Origin: Zarea fungicola
Taxonomy: Eukaryota > Ascomycota > Sordariomycetes > Hypocreales > Cordycipitaceae
Reading direction: 5' to 3'
DNA length: 15,164 nucleotides
NCBI GenBank assembly: GCA_900169235.1
Contig: FWCC01000500.1
Location: 1-15,164, forward strand
Translations under genes and position numbers: made by a program
Notes under the pieces: generated by a model
Databases searched by the model: none
What the model was told of the DNA's origin: nothing
The model's input: only the letters and a program-made list of their open reading frames with translations
In this document: piece after piece, positions 1 to 8,262 of the stretch
Numbering within the stretch: the stretch's first letter is position 1
Layout: every line of letters begins with the position of its first letter

Positions 1-1091
1 GGTGGGGGCGTGGCACAAGTACTTGTCAAAGGCCGTGTGGTGCTTTGGAATATGACGACCCTTTTCAAATCCCGGGCGCTTCAAAAGCTTCTGAATCCAT
101 TTCTCCACATGAGGCAGCTCTTCCAGTGTAACGCCATCCGCAGCTAGAGTCGTCATATTTTCACAGTCAGCAACAAATCAGAAGGTGAGAGGGGAAAGAA
201 AAAACTCACCGTGATTAGCTACCCATCCCCAGCAAGCAATGTCCGCAATAGTGAGGCGGTCGCCGACGAGGTATCCATGCTGCGACTTGGCCAACTGCGA
301 CTCCATGGTGCGGTAGAGGCGCAGAGTCTCATTATGGTACCGGTCGATGCCGTACTGAATCTTTGTCTTGGCGTATCCTACAAGGTTCCAATTAACATCA
401 TACCGAGTATGCTGAGAAAATTTTGAAATACAGACTTCCAAAATGCTCCAGTTGGCCCTGCATCGGCCCGAGGCCACCAACCTGCCACATCAACTAAGGC
501 CATTGTCAGTCTTTGCGCTTCGACACATATTCCACTGCAATAATCTGGAGGGGCTAAAAAAACGAACCCAGCTTTTCACTTCCCAGTACTCGGGAGAATC
601 CTTTGGATAAGAGATTTTATTGTCCTTGTCGTAGCGGTCTACGAGGTACTCGAGAACCGCGCCGCTCTCAAAGACGCGAATCGGCTTGCCGTCGGTCCAA
701 GTGTCCGTGATGGCGGGGATGCGACCATTCGGATTAATCTCCAGATACCATGGCTGTTTCTGTTCATTTTCCATGATTTGAATATGATGCAGCTAGAAGA
801 AGCGATGCGACGCATTGTCAGTCATGTTCGTCCCTCCGACACTTGGCTCCTTGGCTCCTCTCCGTTTCTCACCTTGTATTCAAGGCCGAGCTCCTCAAGC
901 GCAATTGGAATCTTGATGCCATTGGGCGTCGCGGCCGTGTACAGCGTAATGTCAGTCTTGATGGCCATGTTTGAAACGTGGCGTCTCTGGTGGTTGAGGT
1001 ACGGCGTCTTTTTGGCTAGGTTAAACGTGGACAGTAGTGATGGCAGCCGAGTTCGGGTGAGTCTATGCGTAAGCGCGATTGAGTGATTCAT
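1..1091 (-). CDS. Ure2/theta-like glutathione S-transferase, partial at left edge
   Basis: Conjugates glutathione to electrophiles or reduces thiol substrates. Model read on the minus strand: exons 873-1091, 568-792, 436-493, 210-377 and 1-143 (open at the edge), 271 codons. All four introns (58-80 bases) have GT/AG ends, three have CTGAC- or TTAAT-like branch points, and the phases match. Thioredoxin-fold half: the Ure2-family TPNG motif at residues 55-58 (Asn in place of the usual Ser/Tyr), INPNGRIPA around 92-100, and the glutathione-contact ESGA at 115-118. The helical half has GPMQGQ, then RYAKTKIQYGIDRY, GDRLTIADIACWGW and a terminal KRPGFEKG segment. Intron 378-435 is needed to join GPMQGQ to the following helix in frame. 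Two starts are possible: ATG at 1091, giving a basic 41-residue leader without acidic residues, or ATG at 968 in a good context (AACATGG). The family call is firm; substrate and stop codon are not visible. Confidence 0.93.
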
Positions 1092-1168
1092 CCTTTACAG
1101 GAAAGAAGGCTGAGATGGAGGAATCAAAGTTGGTCATGTCGACAGCAATACGCGGGATACGGTTAGCA

Positions 1169-1174
1169 CACGTG
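1169..1174. promoter_or_regulatory. CACGTG E-box upstream of transferase
   Basis: Perfect CACGTG, 78 bases upstream of the outer transferase ATG. Fungal bHLH factors of the Cbf1/Pho4 type bind this core, and Cbf1-type control of thiol genes would suit a glutathione enzyme. A second copy lies at 1594-1599. The motif is short, so chance occurrence is possible. Confidence 0.3.
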
Positions 1175-1230
1175 ACTGAATGCGCGAACCAAAGGGTATG
1201 GCACAGGATGTCACTGAAGCATGGGGGATC

Positions 1231-1246
1231 CACGATCTAGATCGTG
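1231..1246. repeat. Perfect 16-base palindrome
   Basis: CACGATCTAGATCGTG equals its own reverse complement with no spacer; the flanking bases do not extend the symmetry. It lies about 140 bases upstream of the transferase ATG at 1091, beside an AT-rich block. It could be a dimeric factor site or a relic of an element end. Confidence 0.8.
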
Positions 1247-1487
1247 AATTTGAGTTTACAGACGCTTCCGGGGACCGGCGTGTGCAGGTTGTTTCCACAC
1301 CAACACGCGACAACTTTGGGTTACGTCGAGCACGTATAATTTATCGGCATTTATTTAATCCTGATTATTATTTTACCATTTTTATCTGTTATTATGATAC
1401 ATTTATTCGTTTATCTGAGTATACTCGTTCATGGTTTGACGCGTAGAGCTGCTACTCGATGGTTAGTCGCCAACTAATTTCTGACCG

Positions 1488-1553
1488 TACCCGATTGCTT
1501 ACAAGATACCCGACTGAATACCCGATCCGATTTCGGGTCAGACCTGCCAGGTC
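1488..1553. repeat. Clustered TACCCGA repeats and inverted repeats
   Basis: TACCCGA occurs at 1488-1494, 1507-1513 and 1519-1525. ACCCGA at 1520-1525 pairs with TCGGGT at 1533-1538 across a 7-base spacer. The next bases, 1541-1553, form GACCTG-C-CAGGTC, a perfect inverted repeat around one base. The cluster directly follows an AT-rich block. Subterminal ACCCGA/TCGGGT motifs of this kind are, as I recall, seen in some fungal hAT-type DNA transposons, so a degraded element end is a possible reading (inference). Confidence 0.45.
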
Positions 1554-1593
1554 TTGATGGGCTTGACACCAGAAAGCTTTCATTCATAGACAA

Positions 1594-1599
1594 CACGTG
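1594..1599. promoter_or_regulatory. Second CACGTG E-box
   Basis: Perfect CACGTG, roughly in the middle of the divergent intergenic region, so it could serve either gene. See the copy at 1169-1174. Confidence 0.25.
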
Positions 1600-2177
1600 G
1601 AAGACTCCGAGGATCGACTGTAGTCGGCAGGAAGGAAGAGAGAATAGTACGTACAGCCAGTGGCAGAACTGGGCTTGGAAGATTGCGAAAATTGTTGTAA
1701 AGATGTCATGGACTCCAATTTCAACTACCGAGACACCTTAGTGGCCTTTTCCATTTCATTACGCATGTGCATGACCTGCAACCACAGCTGAAAAGCCACA
1801 GGAAATCAAGGCGTGCTAGCCAGCCCCGACCGAACAGAAAATGGAAAAGGAAAAAAAAAGAAGATAGAGAAGTAGAGCCAAGCTACCGGTTCAGCTTCTA
1901 AACTAGGCAAATGTGGCTTCGGCTTCTCGTCACAACACTTCAGCCTTGTAGGTTAGCACGGACACTCTACCTTGTAAGGCAAATTTCAGCTGCCCAAGCC
2001 ATGCAAAGTGTATGTGTGTGTGGTGTGCCATGTTCCACGTTTGGACGGAAAAGAAATATACATATGCTCACCACCCGGCGTGTCTACAAACTGTAAGAGT
2101 CCTGCCAACTTGCATCATCTCTTCTTACACTGGAATACAAGATTTCGAGCAGCCGATTGAGAAATCAGCATTGAGCG

Positions 2178-3014
2178 ATGCCTTCACGGAGCACCGCACC
2201 GCCTCCGTGGCCAAACTACACCGACAGCAGACAAGAATCATGGCACCGACGAATAAAGCGCCGTGAGAAATGGCAGAAGGTTTACTCAGGAGGCATTGGC
2301 GGCATCGCGCTGCTCAGTCTGGCTGTTCTCGGGCTTGCCGCCGCCAGCCTGGCGCAAAAATCCCAGACCATTGATGCTCTAAAGGGTATCCTGGCGTGGA
2401 ACATAATCCTGGTAAAAAACACTCGTCTTCTTTACATTTCAAAAAAAATCAGTGTAATCGGTATACAGCTAACATGTACACGGGCTGTCCGTGTTGGTAG
2501 TCTGTAGCTACCGTTGTTGCCGCAGTGTTCATGGCCAAACACGTCACCGGCACACATCCAATTCTTCTGAGCTTCGCGCACCTGCTGGGTATAGGCCTGT
2601 GGGGATCTGCCTTTGCTCCAATTCTGACTGTTGGAATATGGTCAGGCCAAGAGACTCAGCTTCGGCGGCGCTTCGAGGCAGACGGCGGTCCGACTCTTGA
2701 CTTGCTCCAAGGCGTGCCTCAGCTAGGCCCGCTGCTGGGCTGTATGATTGGGGGTATTCTAATCACGTATGTTTTTCTTTGTTTTTTTTTTCACTTTTTG
2801 TTCTTTCCATCGGGTAAATTGGTTAGACTAATTTTAATGTTGAAAGGTTACTGCTTCTGTTTCAAGTCCTGTGGTTCTGCCTGGTACGTTTGTATTGTTG
2901 ACGACTTTTGAAAGGGACCCGACAGCCGCGACGATGCCGCTAAAGGGAATAGCTAATCTACGAGCAGCGGGAATTCAATCACAAGCTTTGCTGACCGTCT
3001 TGTCCATGGTTTGA
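2178..3014 (+). CDS. Small multi-pass membrane protein, unknown function
   Basis: Preferred model: exons 2178-2385, 2508-2766 and 2867-3014, giving 204 residues. Intron 1 (GTATCC...TGTAG) has a CTAAC branch point at 2469-2473 and joins in phase 1. Intron 2 starts GTATGT at 2767. The N-terminus is basic (RRIKRREKW at 24-32), followed by a hydrophobic helix at about 36-60, more helices at about 69-79 and 88-113, a charged stretch at 116-128, and a glycine-rich hydrophobic region at about 140-170. The layout faintly recalls four-helix TMEM205/DUF4149-type proteins, but I see no decisive motif and do not assign the family. The last acceptor is uncertain: AG at 2845-2846 would instead end the protein at about 173 residues, with a TGA at 2898-2900. 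A real expressed gene is likely because the intron phases and hydrophobicity agree. Confidence 0.62.
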
Positions 3015-3062
3015 AAAGAGCTGAAACTGGGTGGTTGGTGTAGAAGCTGAAGTAAGCAGAGC

Positions 3063-3094
3063 TGATTGAGTCTCAATCAAGAGTCAATCAAGAG
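3063..3094. repeat. 17-base hairpin overlapping an 11-base direct repeat
   Basis: TGATTGAG at 3063-3070 and CTCAATCA at 3072-3079 are perfect inverted arms around one base. TCAATCAAGAG is repeated exactly at 3073-3083 and 3084-3094, with a partial third copy after it. All lie within the 119-base gap between the stop codons of two convergent genes, so they fall in the 3' untranslated zone of one or both. Confidence 0.7.
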
Positions 3095-3133
3095 TCAACC
3101 ACAATCAAATCGTTCCTTTGTCTAGAAAACACG

Positions 3134-4475
3134 TCATGTCCTGTGAACAACGGCAAACTCCAAAACAATAAACGCTAGATAACCTACAACCATGACCGCC
3201 CCAATCCATCTCGCCACCCTTGCCCCAAACCACACCGTAGCCGTAAACGCTGCCGTTGCCGCCCAGAGCACCGCCAACTCCACCAGGCCAACCTTGCCCC
3301 GGTCCAGCTTGCCTTTGCTGCCCGTCATGACGAGCCCGGCACACAGGGAGAGCAGAAATATGTTGCTGCCCGCGCAGTTGGCCACCAGGATGCCCGGCTG
3401 GCCCAGTCGCGCACTGACAATGGCGATGAACTTTTCCGGCAGCGTGGTGGCCACGGCGAGGACGACGACGCTGAACACGACGTCGGACAGGGCAGCGGCG
3501 TCGACAATGCGGATGGCGGCCTGCGAAAGGACGTAGCCCGCGAGACAAATGGCGGCGAAGCCAAAGAAGAGGTATGCAGTGTGGTACGGCAACCCATGGT
3601 GGCCATGTCGGCGGCGCGTAGGAGCGGCTGCTGCCGCCGTTGTATTGTGCTGCCCGGACAGCAATCCCGTCGTGCTGTCGACTACCCTCTCCTGATCATC
3701 ATCCGCATCCCCCTCATCGGAGGAAGTGTCTGCATCGCTGTCTGAGTCCTCCGGCGCCGCCAACACACCTCGCACAATCGCGGCCGCGGCGACACACACA
3801 TACACCCCAAACGCTGCCATGAGCAAGGGTCCGAGAACGAGCCAGGTGGTCGGCGACGGGTAGTACACGACCGGCACGACAAGAGTCGTCAGAACCAGCA
3901 GTAGAAGCGAGTACACGCGGGCGCTGCGGTCAAATTCAATGCCACCGCCGCTGCCGCCGCTGCGAGGGTAGAATAAGAGCCCGAGGGAAAAGGCACCGAG
4001 GATATTAGAGATGGCTGAGCCAATAACGTTGCCGAGGGCCAGCGAGGCGCGCTTTTGTGTCAGGGCTCCAATGACCACTGCGAGCTGTAGTGAAGAAAAT
4101 TAACCATGCTGAATTTTTTTATTTTTTTATTTTATTTTTGATTTGTCTATCCATGAGGAAAACCTCGGGACGTAGGCTTACCTCCTCCCATTCTGCACCA
4201 GCGGTAAAGAGCGCGACCAGCACTGGGGAAATACCAATCCGAGTCGCGACAATGGCCGTGTGCTTGACAAACGTGTCGGCGCCGGATTCGAGTACAAAAA
4301 GGGTACACAGAAATGCACAAATGTTGAATGCGACATTGCTGGCGTCTACAGTCATGACGGCGGTGGTTGTGGTGGAGGATGAAGTCGCCGTACGATTTAT
4401 AGTTGAAGGCGACTTACGCTTTGTAGCGCCAAACCGCCAAAGGGTTGTGCCGATGAGCCAGCTCATAACGGACAA
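3134..4475 (-). CDS. Sodium/calcium exchanger family (CaCA) membrane antiporter
   Basis: Predicted to exchange Ca2+ for another cation across a cellular membrane. Preferred exons 4418-4475, 4182-4345 and 3134-4084, giving 390 residues. Intron 4085-4181 (GTAAGC...CTACAG) is certain because it rejoins the alpha-1 repeat. Intron 4346-4417 (GTAAGT...TGTAG, 72 bases) is likely, but it is in frame and free of stops, so retention would add 24 residues. Alpha-1 spans about 40-105 (GADTFVKHTAIVATRIG, then AGAEWEEL, then GNVIGSAISNILGAFSLG). Alpha-2 spans about 275-325 (ATTLPEKF near 286-293, CAGSNIF near 311-317). Between them are three or four helices and an acidic cytosolic-type loop (about 185-205, rich in Asp/Ser/Glu). 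The alpha-1 motif is atypical: Ala-Glu replaces the usual Thr-Ser, and GSA replaces GSN. Subcellular membrane and partner ion cannot be read. The gene is convergent with the one at 2178-3014. Confidence 0.9.
4346..4417 (-). other. Candidate in-frame 72-base intron of the exchanger
   Basis: On the minus strand it starts with a consensus GTAAGT and ends with TGTAG. Its length is a multiple of three and it has no stop in the reading frame. If retained it encodes a Ser/Thr-rich insert just before the first membrane segment. Removal gives a shorter N-terminus, which I consider more typical of the family. Confidence 0.6.
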
Positions 4476-4701
4476 AAACCATCAAATTGCTTCAACACCA
4501 AACTCCATGAAATAATCAAGGTCACTGCGGTAAAGAAGAGCGTAGCTTTGTAAACCATGTCCGCTGTCTATTAAAGTTCATATGTCCATTCAATGTACGC
4601 GTACATGTCGAGCAAATCCAATTATTCATCGACATGTGGGTATCTTTGCATCCAAAAATTGCAAGAAAAAAAAAGAAGAAAAAGAGGAGAAAAGTATCAG
4701 T

Positions 4702-6468
4702 TCATGTAAAGTCATAAAGCATGAGGCTATCCCGGCCGTCCCTGGCTTCCTTGAGCACGAGGACAACCTCGTCGTCAAAGCCCACCCAGTTTTGTCTTTG
4801 GTCGTCCCTCCATGATGCCCCCTCACTACCCAACGATGTGCGTGGGCTGGCGAGTTCGCCGTCCTGCTGCTGTCGCGGTCGAACCTCGACGCTGCGGCCG
4901 CCAACGCGGCCCTCGAGCTCCCAGACACGAATCTCATCGCCGCGTGTGCTCACGCTGACTGCCTTGCCGCGCGGCGTGATTTCTGCATCAGAGATGCCCG
5001 ACGTGTGGCCCCAGAGGCGTACGCCTGAAGATATGCTCAGTGAGGTGGCGGTTGATGTACATAGGTGGAGCATCAGAGTATTGTCTGGCAGTGTGGCCAG
5101 TATGTACGGATGACTGTAGCGAAGAGCTATTGGGAACGTCTCGTCGTCCTGGTCGTTGGCGAACCAGCTGGACGGCGGTGTTGGTAAATGAGACAGTGAC
5201 GATGGTGCTGTGCTGCTAAATCGAGTCTGCGTAGGCAGCGACGTCGCCACCCGTGATGTAACCGCACCCGAAGGTCGGACATTGAGGTCCTGGATACCGA
5301 TAGACCATCCGCCCAAGGTCTTGACTGTATATGCTATGCTTGCAACAATGGACGAGGCATGTTTTCGAATAGAAAGTGCAAGCCCTTTTTCCGTATTTTG
5401 TGATTTAAGAGATGTAAGGAGATATGGTGGGGGTAGTGTAGTGTGCTCGTCGTCGTGTATATTTGCTGGGTTTGGCGTAGAGTCGCGGCGTGTCTCGGCG
5501 TCCGTGTCATCGCCATGGTCCGAGGTGTCGTCGGTGGATGGGTTATTAAAGGTATAGAGGGCAATAAAGCCAGGCTTGGTCGCTGTCATCAGGTACGGAT
5601 AGTGATAGGCGATGGCGACCAAACTGCCAAGGAAGCTCTTTTCCTGTCGAAAGAGCAGTCGTAGGGTATTTCGATGCGCATCAAGCCGCCAGACGCCCGC
5701 GGTGCCGTCTTGGAATCCGACGGCGACATCAACCTGCCCGTTATGTAGGTGTGCGTCGTCGATGGCGAGACAGCTTGGTCGCAGCCGGACCACGTGGTCT
5801 GGTTCTAAATGGACCTGTGCAATAGGTTGTCTGGTCCGAAGATCCCAAGCTCGAAGGCCAGACACAGAGTCGACTGTGACGGCAATGCCCTCGACCACCT
5901 TGACCAGCGTCTGCCAGCTCGGTATGGTAGAGACAGCCTTGGCTTCCTCTGCTGGTTCATGTACCTCGACTTGTTCCACGGCACAGCGGCCTCGGGCCCA
6001 GTTATGGCGCAGACGATACTGCTTCTTCCAGTCGACTCGATCGATGGCTTGATCCTGCATGGCGTTCCAGCGAGTCGTCGACGCCGGCCTCTTCCAGGCA
6101 GGGTTGCTGTTGGGGGCAGGTACGATTCCATTTGACGAGCATTGCGGATCCGAAGAGGATTTCCTGGCAGCGGCCTTGAAACCAGGTATTCGGTGTGCGC
6201 GGGGCAGGATGAAGCGGCGGTAGTAGTGTGGACGCCAGAGCTGGGAGTCGGAGGCTATGGCGTGGAAGCGCTTGGAGACGAGGGCCATGGAGAGCAGGGT
6301 GTGTTCGTCCATGTAAGAGAGGATGCGGACGAGTAGCTCATCTGATATGCCCGAAATGGCATCTTGGGCAGGTGGTGATGGAGCTGTGTCTTTGGTTTGG
6401 CGGCGGCGCTTCGTGGAAGCGGCGGTGTCGTCGTCGCAGGTAGACAGCCGACGCTTGGCTGGCGGCAT
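4702..6468 (-). CDS. F-box protein with WD40-like propeller
   Basis: Likely substrate receptor of an SCF ubiquitin ligase: the F-box would bind Skp1 and the C-terminal blades the target. Single exon, 588 residues. Two basic patches near the start (AKRR at 4-7, KRRR at 20-23) suggest nuclear import. The F-box is at about 38-80 (ISDELLVRILSYMD...LVSKRFHAIASDSQLWR). A DWKKQYRLRHNWARG segment at about 146-160 links it to the blades. Recognisable WD features include GLRAWDLRTRQPI near 204-216 and, near the end, LWGHTSGISDAEITPRG followed by DEIRVWELEG. Other blades are degenerate. The frame stays open to 6660, but I chose the ATG at 6468: the upstream part is low-complexity, proline- and histidine-rich, and overlaps a TATA-like TTATATT (complement of about 6580-6586). 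The substrate is unknown. Confidence 0.85.
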   Translation of the reverse strand: MPPAKRRLSTCDDDTAASTKRRRQTKDTAPSPPAQDAISGISDELLVRILSYMDEHTLLSMALVSKRFHAIASDSQLWRPHYYRRFILPRAHRIPGFKAAARKSSSDPQCSSNGIVPAPNSNPAWKRPASTTRWNAMQDQAIDRVDWKKQYRLRHNWARGRCAVEQVEVHEPAEEAKAVSTIPSWQTLVKVVEGIAVTVDSVSGLRAWDLRTRQPIAQVHLEPDHVVRLRPSCLAIDDAHLHNGQVDVAVGFQDGTAGVWRLDAHRNTLRLLFRQEKSFLGSLVAIAYHYPYLMTATKPGFIALYTFNNPSTDDTSDHGDDTDAETRRDSTPNPANIHDDEHTTLPPPYLLTSLKSQNTEKGLALSIRKHASSIVASIAYTVKTLGGWSIGIQDLNVRPSGAVTSRVATSLPTQTRFSSTAPSSLSHLPTPPSSWFANDQDDETFPIALRYSHPYILATLPDNTLMLHLCTSTATSLSISSGVRLWGHTSGISDAEITPRGKAVSVSTRGDEIRVWELEGRVGGRSVEVRPRQQQDGELASPRTSLGSEGASWRDDQRQNWVGFDDEVVLVLKEARDGRDSLMLYDFT

Positions 6469-6633
6469 GTCGAGAAAATGACCAGATTCTATGGCATCTA
6501 GACGACTCAAAAGGGATGCCAGCGTATGTGGTGGGCGGGGATGGGGGGAGTGGCAAGGTAGATGTAGAGAATGGGTGGAATATAAGGGCAGGACAATGAA
6601 GTGGGAGCTACAGTGGTGATATGAGTTTCCCCG

Positions 6634-6695
6634 CCATAGTGGGCAGCCGTGGGCAGCCATAGTGGAAAGCTGTAGTGGACAGCTGTAGTGGAAAG
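6634..6695. repeat. 13-base degenerate tandem repeat, five units
   Basis: Units: CCATAGTGGGCAG (6634-6646), a 10-base short unit CCGTGGGCAG (6647-6656), CCATAGTGGAAAG (6657-6669), CTGTAGTGGACAG (6670-6682) and CTGTAGTGGAAAG (6683-6695). The consensus is about CYRTAGTGGRMAG. It begins 166 bases upstream of the F-box start codon, so it may lie in the promoter. Confidence 0.8.
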
Positions 6696-6745
6696 GGCTG
6701 TGGCGGGCAATGGACCCTGCTGAGACACAAGAGTGTGGAGTCCAC

Positions 6746-6762
6746 AGGGGATGCTAACCCCT
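6746..6762. promoter_or_regulatory. Inverted STRE pair (AGGGG...CCCCT)
   Basis: AGGGG at 6746-6750 and CCCCT at 6758-6762 are two stress-response elements facing each other across 7 bases, about 280 bases upstream of the F-box start. Msn2/4-type C2H2 factors bind this core in yeasts. Function here is inferred; the motif is short. Confidence 0.3.
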
Positions 6763-8262
6763 GGAGCGCCGCTACCTAACGCTAAACGCTTGTACCTGAG
6801 TGGCTTGTAGAGAACCAACCGTTTGTCGGACTGAATGACGGGTCAGCTTTCCAGCGGGCTTGTCAGTAAAATACGGCGCACGTCCACTAGAAGCTCAGCC
6901 AACAGACCGACCCGGGGCACGCAAGCCTCATTAATCCGCCTCAGTGCCAGTCTGGAGACGGTACTCGTCCAAGTAAAACATCCTGTCCATCACCCTGCAC
7001 CCGGCCCAAAACCTGTTAGCTGCCCTACGGTAATGCCATCTTCCAAGTGTCTTGCTTCATCCCTCTACTACAACAGCACGGCAACAAAGCAGGCACAGAC
7101 TATGCACACGGCACAAGATGTAGGAAACAAACCACGACGCTTCCATACAACGACCAGCGGTGAAGGAGATGAAACAGTTGAAGAAGTGAAAAAAAGAAAT
7201 ATTGAATGAACCCTCACTAATGAGAAATCATGTCAATTTGGCTGTCAAAAGGAATACTGCATGTACATACAATGCACGCTCGGTCGTTCTGCTAGTCTAC
7301 TATGTATGTTTGCGAGACACCGACGACGCCATCAGATTTGTTTTTGCTTCGGGAGAGACAGCAAACGCAACACTATGTTCCACTATCCACGCTTGGAGAC
7401 AGTCATTATATTGTTCTGCCGAGTTTGGCAATATTCTGGCGTCTCTTTGACAGGGTACGGGCGCTGGTCTCAGGCAGGTGACATTGTCGTTTGAACTGCT
7501 CACCTTGTCAAGTTTATTTGCTTCACCATAGCAACATCCGCTGATGCTTTTCCGTCTCCTTGTTGTTGGCTATCAAAGCTTGTGGTTCATGGCCCGAGGA
7601 GAACCCTCGGTGCAGCATCTTAACAAGTTGAACGGCAGTTGTGTACCTGAGACATGGCCACCGAGGGTATAGACATGCATATTCGTTCGTGACAAATACG
7701 CCACCATCACTGAGAAATAGACGGACGACGAAAAAGAAAAAAGAAGAAAAGTCGAGGAAACAAATAAGCCTGAGATCGCAATTACCCAACTTGGTACACC
7801 CTTGGTCCCAGCGGTAGCGTGCAACCAAAGATCAGCAACGGCATAGCAAGTGCTCAGATTCTAATTTGGTCTCATACTGGGACGAAGTAGTATTGATTCA
7901 AGACACGGCAGGCACTTTGGAATCAAAGTCTGTTGATACGACAGGTGGTAACCGATAACCCAACCTACTCTACGGAGCAGTCCCTTGGGATAAACAGGTA
8001 TCATTGCTCATATAACCAAACCAAGAGAGCATGAAATAGTGCCAATAGAAATATTCAATAAAAAGAGATGGAAAAAGAATGAAAAAATAGAAAAAAACCT
8101 GTTAGCTCCATCTAATATTGTACATGGTTAAACCACCCTCTATGTTGAGCGTCCACCCTTCTACTTTTGAACAAAGCATCACCAAACGCCGCATGTATAT
8201 CATATGTAGTTTTGCTCCAACTCCAGAAATGCAAACCCCGTCCCTCCGGCCACTTCTCCCAT

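Larger units (their letters stand above)
1092..2177. other. Divergent intergenic region between transferase and membrane protein
   Basis: No ORF here has a recognisable domain or good splice context. The region carries the upstream sequences of both divergent genes. It holds two CACGTG boxes, a perfect 16-base palindrome, an AT-rich block at about 1326-1435, an ACCCGA cluster at 1488-1553, and a purine-rich run near 1840-1877. An 88-codon ORF at 1180-1446 crosses the AT-rich block and resembles no family I know; I do not support it as a gene. Confidence 0.6.
6469..8262. other. 1.8 kb region without a supportable gene
   Basis: This is the upstream region of the F-box gene and the downstream region of the Mcp1-like gene. 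It contains several ORFs of 60-124 codons, but none has a recognisable domain, biased composition or splice structure pointing to a protein. Notable items are a TATA-like sequence near 6580, the 13-base tandem repeat at 6634-6695, an inverted STRE pair at 6746-6762, and A-rich stretches near 8040-8095 that may belong to the 3' end of the Mcp1-like transcript. No tRNA A/B boxes were seen. Confidence 0.55.

Noticed and set aside
178..480. Reading the transferase segment 178-480 as one uninterrupted exon
   Set aside because: That frame lacks the family motif GPMQGQ; a 58-base intron (378-435) restores both flanking motifs in phase.
1180..1446. 88-codon ORF across the AT-rich block
   Set aside because: Its second half is simply AT-rich DNA read as Ile/Tyr/Phe codons; no family likeness. 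A transposon relic is possible but not shown.
6469..6660. 64-residue N-terminal extension of the F-box protein from an upstream ATG
   Set aside because: The frame is open, but the extension is low-complexity and overlaps a TATA-like sequence and part of the tandem repeat; the ATG at 6468 directly precedes basic patches and the F-box.
6835..7209. 124-codon plus-strand ORF
   Set aside because: No recognisable motif, low-complexity Ser/Thr composition, and no partner exons with good splice sites.
7523..7828. Minus-strand ORF with a hydrophobic stretch
   Set aside because: The Phe-rich stretch comes from an A/G-rich low-complexity run near 7724-7754; no homologous motif was recognised.
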